Part shown: piece after piece, positions 8,661 to 16,034 of the stretch
Numbering within the stretch: the first letter of the stretch is position 1
How the letters are laid out: the number at the start of each line of letters is the position of its first letter
Assembly: GCA_934447715.1 (NCBI GenBank)
Contig: CAKSER010000010.1
Coordinates: forward strand, 1-44,402
Source of the DNA: an uncultured Eubacteriales bacterium
GTDB taxonomy: Bacteria > Bacillota > Clostridia > Oscillospirales > CAG-272
Length of the DNA: 44,402 nucleotides
Reading direction: 5' to 3'
Program-made: the position numbers and the translations under genes
Notes under the pieces: model-generated
The model's database searches: none
Told to the model about the DNA's origin: nothing
What the model saw: only the letters and a program-made list of their open reading frames with translations

Positions 8661-9383
8661 CTACTTTTCATCCGTATCCGAGCAGAGGAACTTTTCCGCT
8701 CTTTCAATTGCATCCTTCGAGTTCTTCCACGGCTCGTTTTCATAACGATAATCAAACTTCTTGCAGAACCAGCTTACGTCCTCGCGAAGCTCGTCAAAAT
8801 AGCTTCCTACAACATCCGAAACAGCTGTACTGAAGCTCTGGAAGCTCTTTTTGTCAAGAGCAGCCTTGCCGTATTCGAGCCACATTCTGTAATGCGGCAG
8901 GCAGAAATACGGCTGCTTTTCCGTCTTTTTTCTGAAGCTCTCATCCTCATACCAGAGAAGCGCCGCATTTGTCAGCATTCTCTCAAACGAATAGCCTATT
9001 CTTTCGCACAGATAGCAGCTCTGCTCAAGCGTTTTAAGTCTCTCGGTCGGATCTGTCTTCTTAAGCTTCGAAAGAAAACCGTCGCCGCCCTTTGTCTGCT
9101 CGCGCACAGTGTCAAGATGAGACTCGAGAAGAAGTCCAAGCGACAGTCTTCCCTGCTTTTTCATCATCTGTCTTAAATGCGTGCCGCAAAATCCCTTTTC
9201 ATTTGTCTTGAGCCTGATATCCGAGCTCATTTTTGCCGCGCCGAGAATAATTCCTATCTCGTCCTCCTGCAGCTTCTTGTAAAGCCGGCAAAACGGGCAG
9301 CCGCATTCCTTGCCGCTGCTGCTTGCCTCAAGCTCGGCATCAAACGCCTCGTTTACCGGGATTGTATATATTTTTTCACTCAC
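8661..9383 (-). CDS. Cysteine-rich DUF6062-like protein with two CxxC...CxxH clusters
   Basis: A 240-residue, apparently cytosolic protein with no signal peptide or membrane helix. It contains two matching metal-ligand sets: C29-PF-C32 with C66-GT-H69, and C123-YL-C126 with C161-LP-H164. Each set is followed by similar helical text, so the protein looks like an internal duplication of a zinc-binding half. I think it belongs to the clostridial DUF6062 family, but this is from memory and function is unknown. The start is GTG at 9383 with GGAGA at seven bases. It lies 13 bases after a membrane-protein gene at the end of the tyrosine-kinase cluster, so it may be co-transcribed, although its role there is unclear. 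Confidence 0.7.
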   Translation of the reverse strand: MSEKIYTIPVNEAFDAELEASSSGKECGCPFCRLYKKLQEDEIGIILGAAKMSSDIRLKTNEKGFCGTHLRQMMKKQGRLSLGLLLESHLDTVREQTKGGDGFLSKLKKTDPTERLKTLEQSCYLCERIGYSFERMLTNAALLWYEDESFRKKTEKQPYFCLPHYRMWLEYGKAALDKKSFQSFSTAVSDVVGSYFDELREDVSWFCKKFDYRYENEPWKNSKDAIERAEKFLCSDTDEK

Positions 9384-9396
9384 TTTTCATTCTCCG

Positions 9397-9963
9397 TCAG
9401 ATAAGATTAAGTCTGATTATAATTCCCACGAATATCGAAACAATGTCAAGACCGAAAACAACATACGAGCAGATTACGAGCCTGTTTTTTTCGGTCATCT
9501 TCCACGTCTTGTACGCATAGAACATTCCGGCAGCCGCACTTATAAAGGACACTCCGTATACAACAAGATAATTCAGCGTAGATACCGGTATTTCAAGAGT
9601 CTCATCACCGGATGTTTCCTGTGCCCCCGAAGCGGTATTTTTACCTGTACTGCTGCTCGCACCGCCTGTACCGTTCGTGCCGCCCGTACTGTCCGAAATG
9701 TAATCGATAACCGATTCCGAACCTGCGCCAGACTCTGATTTTTGGTCGGCTGTTGTCTCTGCCGAAGCATCTGTCAGCTTGCCGCCGGTCACGCTTCCGC
9801 TCAGCTTGCCGGATGCAAGGTCGTCGCGCATCTGCCTGTGAAAGCCTACCGACATTATAAGAAGCACAATCGACAGTACCGTCATCAGCACCGCCGTCAC
9901 GAAATTCACTGTGCATCTTTTTTCAATTGTTTCTCTTGTTTCAACAATCTTTGCTTTCTTCAT
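9397..9963 (-). CDS. Unknown membrane protein with Ser/Gly/Thr-rich external loop
   Basis: A 188-residue protein. A basic N-terminus is followed by a membrane helix (about 19-40), a low-complexity Ser/Gly/Thr/Ala-rich stretch (about 50-120), and two more helices (about 130-148 and 162-186). The low-complexity part is probably an extracytoplasmic loop or stalk. I do not recognise a family. It follows the tyrosine-tail kinase gene by 53 bases on the same strand and precedes the cysteine-rich gene by 13 bases, so it belongs to the kinase cluster by position. The Shine-Dalgarno sequence in front of the ATG at 9963 is weak. Confidence 0.7.
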   Translation of the reverse strand: MKKAKIVETRETIEKRCTVNFVTAVLMTVLSIVLLIMSVGFHRQMRDDLASGKLSGSVTGGKLTDASAETTADQKSESGAGSESVIDYISDSTGGTNGTGGASSSTGKNTASGAQETSGDETLEIPVSTLNYLVVYGVSFISAAAGMFYAYKTWKMTEKNRLVICSYVVFGLDIVSIFVGIIIRLNLI

Positions 9964-10016
9964 CTGTTACCCATTCTGCCAATCTTTCTGATTCACAAGC
10001 TCCGATAAACCGTGTT

Positions 10017-11609
10017 TTATGACACACTGTCGCTCTGGTCTTCGTTTATTGCAGCACCGTTGTCTGCATCATCGAAAGTGTGCTCCTTTTGTCTGCTGCT
10101 CTTCTTTTTCGGTTCTTCACCGTAGCCATAGCCGTATCCGTACTTGCCGTAGCCATACTTACCGTACCCGTATTTTCCGTAACCGTATTTGCCATAGCCG
10201 TATTTTCCGTAGCCATAGCCGTAACCGCCTACGATCGAGCCTGTAACCTTGGTAAGAACCGCGCCGATCATCTCCACTCCGGTGTATGAGAAGCTGCGGA
10301 TATTGTTTACAATTGCGTTCTTTTTGATCCTGTCCTGACCTATAACATAGATAAGTCCGTCAGAGAATCCTGCAAGCTGTCTTGCATCGGAGTAAAGCTC
10401 GACGGGAGGAGCATCGATAATCACATAGTCGTAATTTTCTTTAAGATAGGAGATTACAGTTCCGAGATTCGGAGATTCTATGAAGTCTGCGGTGTTTTTT
10501 ACAGGCTCAAGGATCGGGAAAACGTAAAGTCTTGTGTTTTCCATCTGTAAAGCCGCATCCTCCGGATGGCAGCTTCCTGCAACCGCAAGCGAAAGGTCTG
10601 CTCCGTTTTTAATCCTGCTCTTTTTTATCTTGAGCACCCTCATGACAGACGGCTTTCTCTGATCGCAGTCGACAAGAGCGGTTTTATATCCCTTTTTCGC
10701 AGCTGTAATCGCAAGATTTGCGGCAAAGCCGCTCTTTTCCTCGCCATAGGTCGTGCTTGTAACCGTAACTACCCTCGCCTTGGCCTTTCTTACATGCTGA
10801 AAGGCGGTGGAAGCCGAAAATCTGACCGCATCGCTGAAGCCGTTCTGCAGCACTCCGTCAAAAAGGGTATATTCTTCGTTTTCCGAAAGCTTTGTTTTCT
10901 TGTCCGTTCTTACGATCGGAATAGCGCCGAGGCATCGGCACCCGACATCCTTTTCGATATCCTCTGTTGTAAGAACCGTGTTCTCAAGCATTGCAGCCGC
11001 AACCATCAATGCACATCCGATGACAAGTCCGACAATAAGACCGATAATTGCATTTTTAAGCGTCGACGGGGAATTTGAGGGAGAAGACGGCTCCTCCGGC
11101 TCGATCACCATCGTCATTACCGTTTTGCCGACGGTATATTCGGCTATTTCCGGATAGTTCTTTACCGCCGATGTTACAATGTCATATGCGGTTTTCGAAT
11201 CACTCGCGGTCGCAGTTATAGAGAACATGTTTGTCTCTCCGAGCGCGTCGGAGGAAAGCTCTCCGGGCATCTTGTCCTTGCCTAAATCCGCAAGAATCCT
11301 CTTCTGAAGCGTCGAGCTTGAAAGAATATGCGGAAAGGACTTTGCCATCTGCTTGGCAACAGTCGAATTATATGAAACTCCGGCTTTATCGTCGATTCTC
11401 ACCGCAAATACAGCCTGCGAGACATAGACCGGCTTATAGGTTTTGACCGAAATGACAGCCGCGATTGCCGCTCCGAGCAAACCGAGTACAAGTACTATCC
11501 ACGAAAAGGAGCGCAGAATCCGTACTGTTCGGTAAAACAGCTCAAAAACATTTATTTCCGCACTGCCTGCGTCTGTTTTGATATTTTCGGCAGTAACATC
11601 CTGAGACAT
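10017..11609 (-). CDS. BY-kinase-type Wzz/CpsD fusion with damaged P-loop and 15-tyrosine tail
   Basis: From the ATG at 11609 the protein has 530 residues: cytoplasmic N-terminus, membrane helix about 36-56, external Wzz-like domain, second helix about 186-208, then a CpsD-like ATPase domain. The P-loop at 284-294 reads TSTTYGEEKSG, where the family has GEGKST or NEGKST, so the key glycine is glutamate and the following Ser/Thr is glycine. Walker A' ALVDCD (311-316) and Walker B YVIIDAPP (395-402) remain. Residues 461-497 are a Tyr-Gly-Lys repeat with 15 tyrosines, the kind of C-terminal cluster that is phosphorylated in BY-kinases. It is probably a phospho-acceptor with weak or no kinase activity of its own. 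A GTG at 11624 is an alternative start but overlaps the Shine-Dalgarno sequence. Confidence 0.85.
   Translation of the reverse strand: MSQDVTAENIKTDAGSAEINVFELFYRTVRILRSFSWIVLVLGLLGAAIAAVISVKTYKPVYVSQAVFAVRIDDKAGVSYNSTVAKQMAKSFPHILSSSTLQKRILADLGKDKMPGELSSDALGETNMFSITATASDSKTAYDIVTSAVKNYPEIAEYTVGKTVMTMVIEPEEPSSPSNSPSTLKNAIIGLIVGLVIGCALMVAAAMLENTVLTTEDIEKDVGCRCLGAIPIVRTDKKTKLSENEEYTLFDGVLQNGFSDAVRFSASTAFQHVRKAKARVVTVTSTTYGEEKSGFAANLAITAAKKGYKTALVDCDQRKPSVMRVLKIKKSRIKNGADLSLAVAGSCHPEDAALQMENTRLYVFPILEPVKNTADFIESPNLGTVISYLKENYDYVIIDAPPVELYSDARQLAGFSDGLIYVIGQDRIKKNAIVNNIRSFSYTGVEMIGAVLTKVTGSIVGGYGYGYGKYGYGKYGYGKYGYGKYGYGKYGYGYGYGEEPKKKSSRQKEHTFDDADNGAAINEDQSDSVS
10119..10229 (-). repeat. 15-bp coding repeat encoding the YGYGK tyrosine tail
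   Basis: Thirty-seven codons built from units YGYGK (four exact units, longer YGYG ends). The DNA units differ at third positions (tac/tat, ggc/ggt/gga), so the amino-acid repeat is kept while the DNA has drifted. That suggests selection on the peptide rather than a fresh expansion. Confidence 0.9.
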
Positions 11610-11623
11610 TTTAATAACCGTCA

Positions 11624-11641
11624 CCTTCGCAAAAGCGAAGG
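11624..11641 (-). promoter_or_regulatory. Hairpin that would cover the Shine-Dalgarno of the tyrosine-tail kinase gene
   Basis: On the minus strand CCTTCGC (11635-11641) and GCGAAGG (11624-11630) form a seven-base-pair stem with a TTTT loop. The 3' arm contains the AAGG of the only plausible ribosome binding site, AAGGTGA, for the ATG at 11609. No T run follows, so it is not a terminator. Confidence 0.55.
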
Positions 11642-11651
11642 CTACCTTTCA

Positions 11652-11687
11652 TTTGGATATTTGGGCCATCTTTGGATATCTGGACCA
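11652..11687. repeat. Two imperfect 19-bp direct repeats between the kinase genes
   Basis: TTTGGATATTTGGGCCA (11652-11668) recurs as TTTGGATATCTGGACCA (11671-11687), with a weaker third copy after it. It lies in the 174-base gap between the two kinase genes, which has no other gene. Confidence 0.6.
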
Positions 11688-11783
11688 TTTGGGCATTTGA
11701 ATATTACGGCATTCAAAAGCCTGGTATCGGAGCGCTGCGGCACCGAATAAAATTTCACTTAAAGCTTTGGCTTTTTACGCTCC

Positions 11784-13163
11784 CTATCTGCTTTTCAAGC
11801 CGTATACCGAGCTGTTTGCAATAAGCTCCCGGTTGTATATGCATCCGAGCAGCTTTGCCTCGAATTCCGAAATATGTCTGATCGCGTCGTTGATCATCAG
11901 ATATGATGATGCGTTTTCCCTTACAACAATAAAAGCAGCATCCGCAAGCAACAGAATCTCCTCTGCATCCGGAACAAGTCCGATAGGCGATGTGTCGATA
12001 ATTATATAATCGTATCTGCTCCTTGCATTCATAATCAGAGCCTTCATTTTCCCTGACGCAAGCAGCGCACTTCCGTCCTTAAACGTCTTCGAGCCGAGAA
12101 GCAGCGACACTCCGGTAGTCTTGTCCTTTACCAGCTTGCAGCTTCTGTTCTCCTTTGACAGAAGAAACGCCGAAAGCTCGGATTCCGGCGAGAGAGTAAC
12201 ACCGAAAATCTTGTAAAGGTCCTGCTTTCTGATATCCGCATCGATAAGAAGCACCTTGTGACCCTTTTTGGCAAGCGCAATAGCGACATTCGACGAAACG
12301 GTCGATTTTCCTTCGTTTGCAGTCGTGCTTGTGAGCATATATATTTTACTGCCGCTCTTTTCGCTGTCCTTCTCGATTGCGGTTGCAATATTCTTGAACG
12401 CCTCGATATACTGCACGCTTCTCGTAAGATCCGAGATCAGCATCGACGGCTTGCTTCCGATAAGTCCGCCTGTTCTCTTTTTTTCCTCCGGAACAGAGGC
12501 AAACATCTTGACGTTTAAAAGCCTTTCAAGCTGCTTGCGGCTTCTGATTGATTTGTCAAAGACCGATCCGACAACCGAAATACCGACCGCGATGATAAAT
12601 CCGGCAATTCCGAGGATGAGCGCGTATTTGATGCCGCCTCCGACAGAAAACTCATAGGTCTGAAGGCTTGCATCGTCAAGCACCTCTACAATTGCATCGT
12701 TTGCAATTATATCCGAAACCTTCAAAAGATTTGAATATGCCGATTTGACGGTCATATACGCCTGTCTCGGCGTCTTTGAATAGGTCGTTATGGTAATGAA
12801 ATTCGTTCCGGTAACAGCCTCCGCCGTAATTCTTCCGGGAAGCTCCTTTGTATTAAGCTCCTCGCAGACAAGCTGCTTTAAGGCGTCGCTTTTAAGAATC
12901 TCCTCCATTGCAAGAGCAAGCGAGGTTGTTGTTTTAAGGTTGGAATATGCGTTGTTGACGCTTCCCTTGACTGTGACCGCAAGGGTCATCGATGAACGGT
13001 ATTCGGCATTTTTCGACTTCTCGTTGCCGTAAACGAAGCCGCCCATTGCAAAAATCAGAGCGGCACAGAGAATTGCAAGCCACCTGCTTAAAACGTCCTT
13101 GATCAGATATTTTACACTGATATCCGACAGATCAACATCCGAAATTCTGTATTCTTCTGCCAC
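11784..13163 (-). CDS. BY-kinase-type Wzz/CpsD fusion with intact P-loop but no tyrosine tail
   Basis: A 459-residue protein with the single-chain Firmicute/Proteobacterial layout: membrane helix about 25-45, external Wzz-like domain, helix about 180-202, then the CpsD-like ATPase. The P-loop TSTTANEGKST (278-288), Walker A' LLIDAD (305-310) and Walker B YIIIDTSP (386-393) are all in good order, so nucleotide binding and phosphotransfer should work. The C-terminus ends soon after the ATPase core (NSSVYGLKSR) with a single tyrosine instead of the usual cluster. It lies 20 bases after the Ig-like protein gene and upstream of the tyrosine-tail protein, whose strengths and defects are the reverse. 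Probably the active kinase of the pair. Confidence 0.87.
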   Translation of the reverse strand: MAEEYRISDVDLSDISVKYLIKDVLSRWLAILCAALIFAMGGFVYGNEKSKNAEYRSSMTLAVTVKGSVNNAYSNLKTTTSLALAMEEILKSDALKQLVCEELNTKELPGRITAEAVTGTNFITITTYSKTPRQAYMTVKSAYSNLLKVSDIIANDAIVEVLDDASLQTYEFSVGGGIKYALILGIAGFIIAVGISVVGSVFDKSIRSRKQLERLLNVKMFASVPEEKKRTGGLIGSKPSMLISDLTRSVQYIEAFKNIATAIEKDSEKSGSKIYMLTSTTANEGKSTVSSNVAIALAKKGHKVLLIDADIRKQDLYKIFGVTLSPESELSAFLLSKENRSCKLVKDKTTGVSLLLGSKTFKDGSALLASGKMKALIMNARSRYDYIIIDTSPIGLVPDAEEILLLADAAFIVVRENASSYLMINDAIRHISEFEAKLLGCIYNRELIANSSVYGLKSR

Positions 13164-13182
13164 GTTATAACTCCTTTCAGCG

Positions 13183-14085
13183 TTAGCGGACCACTACGGT
13201 CAGAATGGCAATGCCCTTGTTGTTAAGCGCATTGGTTACTGTATACTGAATGCTGTATGTCCCGGGGACAGATGAATTGAATCCGCCGTTATCAACCGTT
13301 ACGTCATCCTTTGTAAGCTTCTGTTCGGTCTCGGTCTTTACAGGCTCGCCGCCCTCTTCACCTGTAGCAGGCTCGGTCACCTCGACCGTGCAGTTTGATA
13401 TAACCGACTGTATCCGGCTTTTGGGATCGAACTGCTCTCCCTTTTTAAGATAAACAAGGTAATTATCAAGAACGATCTCCGGTGCGCTTTCGCTTCCTGA
13501 AACCGTTCGGATTATAACATTGAAGGTTATTTTCGATATATCTCCGGCGGAATTTTTGACGCTGACGGTAAACGGATGCATACCGGGAGTTGTGTCAAGC
13601 TCTGTTTCTATCTTGATCTGCCCGGAAAGATCACCGTCTATAACGTCTGTTGCACCGATATACGAAAGGATATTGCCGCTTTCCGATATAGTCATGACAA
13701 GCGGTCTTGTAAGCTTGAATTCGGGCGAGCTGTAGTCGCTGTATTTCAGCTTTGAGGTAACCTCGGTAACATGATTTGAGGAATCGAACGCCGCAAAAAC
13801 GACATCTCTTGTCATATCCTCGTTAAAACTGCCGATTTCCTTTACTATAATGCTGTCAGAAACATCTCCGTCCTCCTTGTCGGACGCTTTGATTCCGGAT
13901 TTTATAACATCCTCGGAATCCGAGACGCTGACCGTTATAAGCTCCGGCACAGAGGCAAATTCGGGAGCTTTATCCGATCTTGCCGAAAGCACGTCTATAT
14001 AAATGTATCCTGCAAAAACCGCAACAGATAAAATGCAGAGTACCAGCATTATTATCCCCAAGTTTCTTCTAATGAAAAACATCAT
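13183..14085 (-). CDS. Membrane-anchored protein with Ig-like (DUF5011-type) domains
   Basis: A 300-residue protein with one N-terminal membrane helix (about 8-30) and the rest outside the cell. Two segments carry the pattern of DUF5011/HYR-like bacterial Ig domains: DKEDGDVSDSI near residues 71-81 and DVIDGDLSGQI near 147-157, each followed by beta-rich text ending in a conserved V-x-N/D-x-x-G turn. These domains are structural or carbohydrate/protein-binding modules on cell surfaces. Its place between the phosphatase and kinase genes suggests a sensor or scaffold for the kinase system; that is inference. ATG at 14085 with AAGGCGG upstream. Confidence 0.72.
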   Translation of the reverse strand: MMFFIRRNLGIIMLVLCILSVAVFAGYIYIDVLSARSDKAPEFASVPELITVSVSDSEDVIKSGIKASDKEDGDVSDSIIVKEIGSFNEDMTRDVVFAAFDSSNHVTEVTSKLKYSDYSSPEFKLTRPLVMTISESGNILSYIGATDVIDGDLSGQIKIETELDTTPGMHPFTVSVKNSAGDISKITFNVIIRTVSGSESAPEIVLDNYLVYLKKGEQFDPKSRIQSVISNCTVEVTEPATGEEGGEPVKTETEQKLTKDDVTVDNGGFNSSVPGTYSIQYTVTNALNNKGIAILTVVVR

Positions 14086-14193
14086 TAATCAAAAGCCGCC
14101 TTTTCTTAATTTCTTTATAATCGGTTTAATAAACGGTTGTTTGTTCCTAAATCGCGCTTTTCGGCTGATGCCGACCGATATTCTTACAGTTCC

Positions 14194-14973
14194 TTAACCG
14201 AACGGAATCGGCATTCCGAGAACCGGGCGCTTGTTTAAAAGAATATGCGCCGGGTTTGTATAAAAAAGTCTTTTGGCGCATTCTCTTCCGAAATTGACGC
14301 AGATCGCATCATACGCCTCCGAGAGCACCGGAGTTCTTACATCCGTTCCGTGCGCATCGCTTGCGACACAGTGAACAAGATCGTGACCGACAAGCAGTCT
14401 TGCGGTTTTTGCCGCATCCTCGCCAAACCTTCCGATAATGCTTCCCTTGTTTATCTGTATAACGCATCCGCTCATGACCCAGTCATAGATCATCCTCGGG
14501 TTCTGCTGAACAAAGAAATACCTTTCCGGATGTGCAAGAACCGGAACAAGCCCCTTTTCGGAGATCCTTCCTAAAATATGCCTTACGAACATCGGATCCT
14601 CTCCGAAGCCGAATTCGACTAAAATATGCTTTGTACCGTTCAGCGTAACAAGAGTTTTAAGCTCAAGAGCATCGATTATGCCCTCATTGCAGAAAACCTC
14701 CATCCCGGTGACAAAATCGATCGGAATTCCGTTCTTCTTGACCGCATCCTTGAGCATTTTCAGCCCCTTTTTCATTTCCGGATCGTTAAAGCTCTCGGCA
14801 TACGGATCTTCCGGATTAAAATGAGGAGTAAGTGCTATTATCCTTGTTCCGTTCGAGGCTGCAAGCCTTGCCATTTCAATGGACGTTGCAATCGAATCCG
14901 AACCGTCGTCAACTCCGAAAAAAAGGTGCGTATGAATATCTATATACGGTACAGCTTCGACACTGTTTGACAT
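14194..14973 (-). CDS. CpsB/YwqE-type PHP protein-tyrosine phosphatase
   Basis: A 259-residue protein with all PHP metal-site motifs: DIHTH (12-16), TPHF (49-52), GMEVF (90-94), AHPER (147-151) and SDAHG (205-209). CpsB/Wzh and YwqE are manganese-dependent phosphatases that remove phosphate from the tyrosine cluster of their partner BY-kinase. It is the first gene of the cluster, directly behind a good promoter, and is followed by the Ig-like protein and both BY-kinase proteins. The tyrosine-rich tail encoded at 10119-10229 is the obvious substrate. The start ATG has AGAGGTAAGG upstream. Confidence 0.92.
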   Translation of the reverse strand: MSNSVEAVPYIDIHTHLFFGVDDGSDSIATSIEMARLAASNGTRIIALTPHFNPEDPYAESFNDPEMKKGLKMLKDAVKKNGIPIDFVTGMEVFCNEGIIDALELKTLVTLNGTKHILVEFGFGEDPMFVRHILGRISEKGLVPVLAHPERYFFVQQNPRMIYDWVMSGCVIQINKGSIIGRFGEDAAKTARLLVGHDLVHCVASDAHGTDVRTPVLSEAYDAICVNFGRECAKRLFYTNPAHILLNKRPVLGMPIPFG

Positions 14974-15035
14974 TGCCTTACCTCTTCCGTCTGTTCATTT
15001 CAAATCAGTACAAATCAATATAAAATACCTATGTT

Positions 15036-15064
15036 ACTATATCATATTGTCAGCCAAATGTAAA
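15036..15064 (-). promoter_or_regulatory. Promoter of the tyrosine phosphatase/kinase operon
   Basis: Minus strand: TTTACA (15059-15064), 17 bases, TATAGT (15036-15041), about 60 bases before the phosphatase start. It is divergent from the promoter at 15098-15126. Confidence 0.72.
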
Positions 15065-15097
15065 GTATTTTTTCTTCTTATAGACTATTATAGGGCA

Positions 15098-15126
15098 TTG
15101 AAAAAGCAGAATCCGTATGGTAAAAT
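15098..15126 (+). promoter_or_regulatory. Promoter of the divergent Ig-like membrane protein gene
   Basis: TTGAAA (15098-15103), 17 bases, TAAAAT (15121-15126). The two divergent -35 boxes are only 33 bases apart, so one regulator could act on both. Confidence 0.75.
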
Positions 15127-15180
15127 ACCCACAGGCCGTGTATTGCAGCGGCAGAAGAAAAAACATTCAGGAGGCGCAAA

Positions 15181-15786
15181 ATGGACACAAGACACAAAAT
15201 CAATCTGATTTTCTCGGTTTTCCTTGCAGCCGTCATTCTGATTATGTTCGTCCTGCTGTTTAAAAGCCGTAAGACAAGCTCCGACACAACAAAAAACGAA
15301 AAAGAAAGCTATTCATTTTCGTTTAATCCCACAGAGCTGAAATATGACGGAAGCGGCAAATTCGATCCCATGATCGGTGTCAGCGTGACCGATTCAAAAG
15401 GCCATGATGTTACAAAAAGAGTCGTCACAGAACTGAAGCAGACAGACAAAACCGAAAGAAAAAAGATAGAATACCTGGTTTATAACCGCGACGGAAGTTT
15501 CAAAACAGCAGAAAGAGATTTGATTTTGGAAAACTATTCGGGTCCAAGCGTCAGCTTTTCGGGAGCAGGAGCATTGTTTCTTGCGCAAACCGAGGACGAC
15601 CTTTTGTCGGAAATTCTCCGCCTCGGACTTGCCAAAGCCGATGACGGCTACGGAAATGATATTACAGACAGCATCACCGTATCATTTTCGGCACAGGGAG
15701 AGGGCAGAAGCCGCGCAATTGTTATCCGTGTCGAAAACTTCCTCGGCGACAGAGCGGAGGTAAGCAGCTCTGTACTTTTATACTGA
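15181..15786 (+). CDS. Unknown single-pass membrane protein with Ig-like external part
   Basis: A 201-residue protein with a short basic N-terminus, one membrane helix (about 8-27) and an external beta-rich domain. The text ADDGYGNDITDSITVSF near residues 151-167 resembles the DGD[VL]S[DG] turns of the Ig-like protein encoded at 13183-14085, and its preceding ENYSGP recalls SDYSSP there, so the two may be distant relatives. The start is strongly supported by AGGAGG (15169-15174) six bases before the ATG. It is the only plus-strand gene here and is transcribed away from the kinase operon. Function unknown; a surface partner of the kinase system is possible. Confidence 0.72.
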   Translation: MDTRHKINLIFSVFLAAVILIMFVLLFKSRKTSSDTTKNEKESYSFSFNPTELKYDGSGKFDPMIGVSVTDSKGHDVTKRVVTELKQTDKTERKKIEYLVYNRDGSFKTAERDLILENYSGPSVSFSGAGALFLAQTEDDLLSEILRLGLAKADDGYGNDITDSITVSFSAQGEGRSRAIVIRVENFLGDRAEVSSSVLLY

Positions 15787-15933
15787 TTGGATTTTGACCT
15801 TTTCCGGTTTCTTTCAACCATTTTCAACTCTTTCCGACCTTTTTAGGCTCTTTCCGACTTTTAAAGCACATCCGGCTTGGAATACTTGCCCGAGCTTAAA
15901 CTCAAGCCACCAAATCAGCTGTCAGGACAGCCG

Positions 15934-15966
15934 AAAAAGCCCGAACCTGATGTTCGGGCTTTTTAA
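15934..15966. terminator. Bidirectional terminator
   Basis: AAAAGCCCGAAC (15935-15946) pairs with GTTCGGGCTTTT (15952-15963), loop CTGAT, with A and T runs on both sides. It lies between convergent genes. The preceding stretch 15787-15900 holds only T-rich degenerate repeats of the TTTCCGAC kind. Confidence 0.92.
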
Positions 15967-16034
15967 TTTTACAGATCGCTTTTATAGCTTACAGCTTTCA
16001 AATTTCCTTTGCAGCTCACATACGACCGGTAAAA

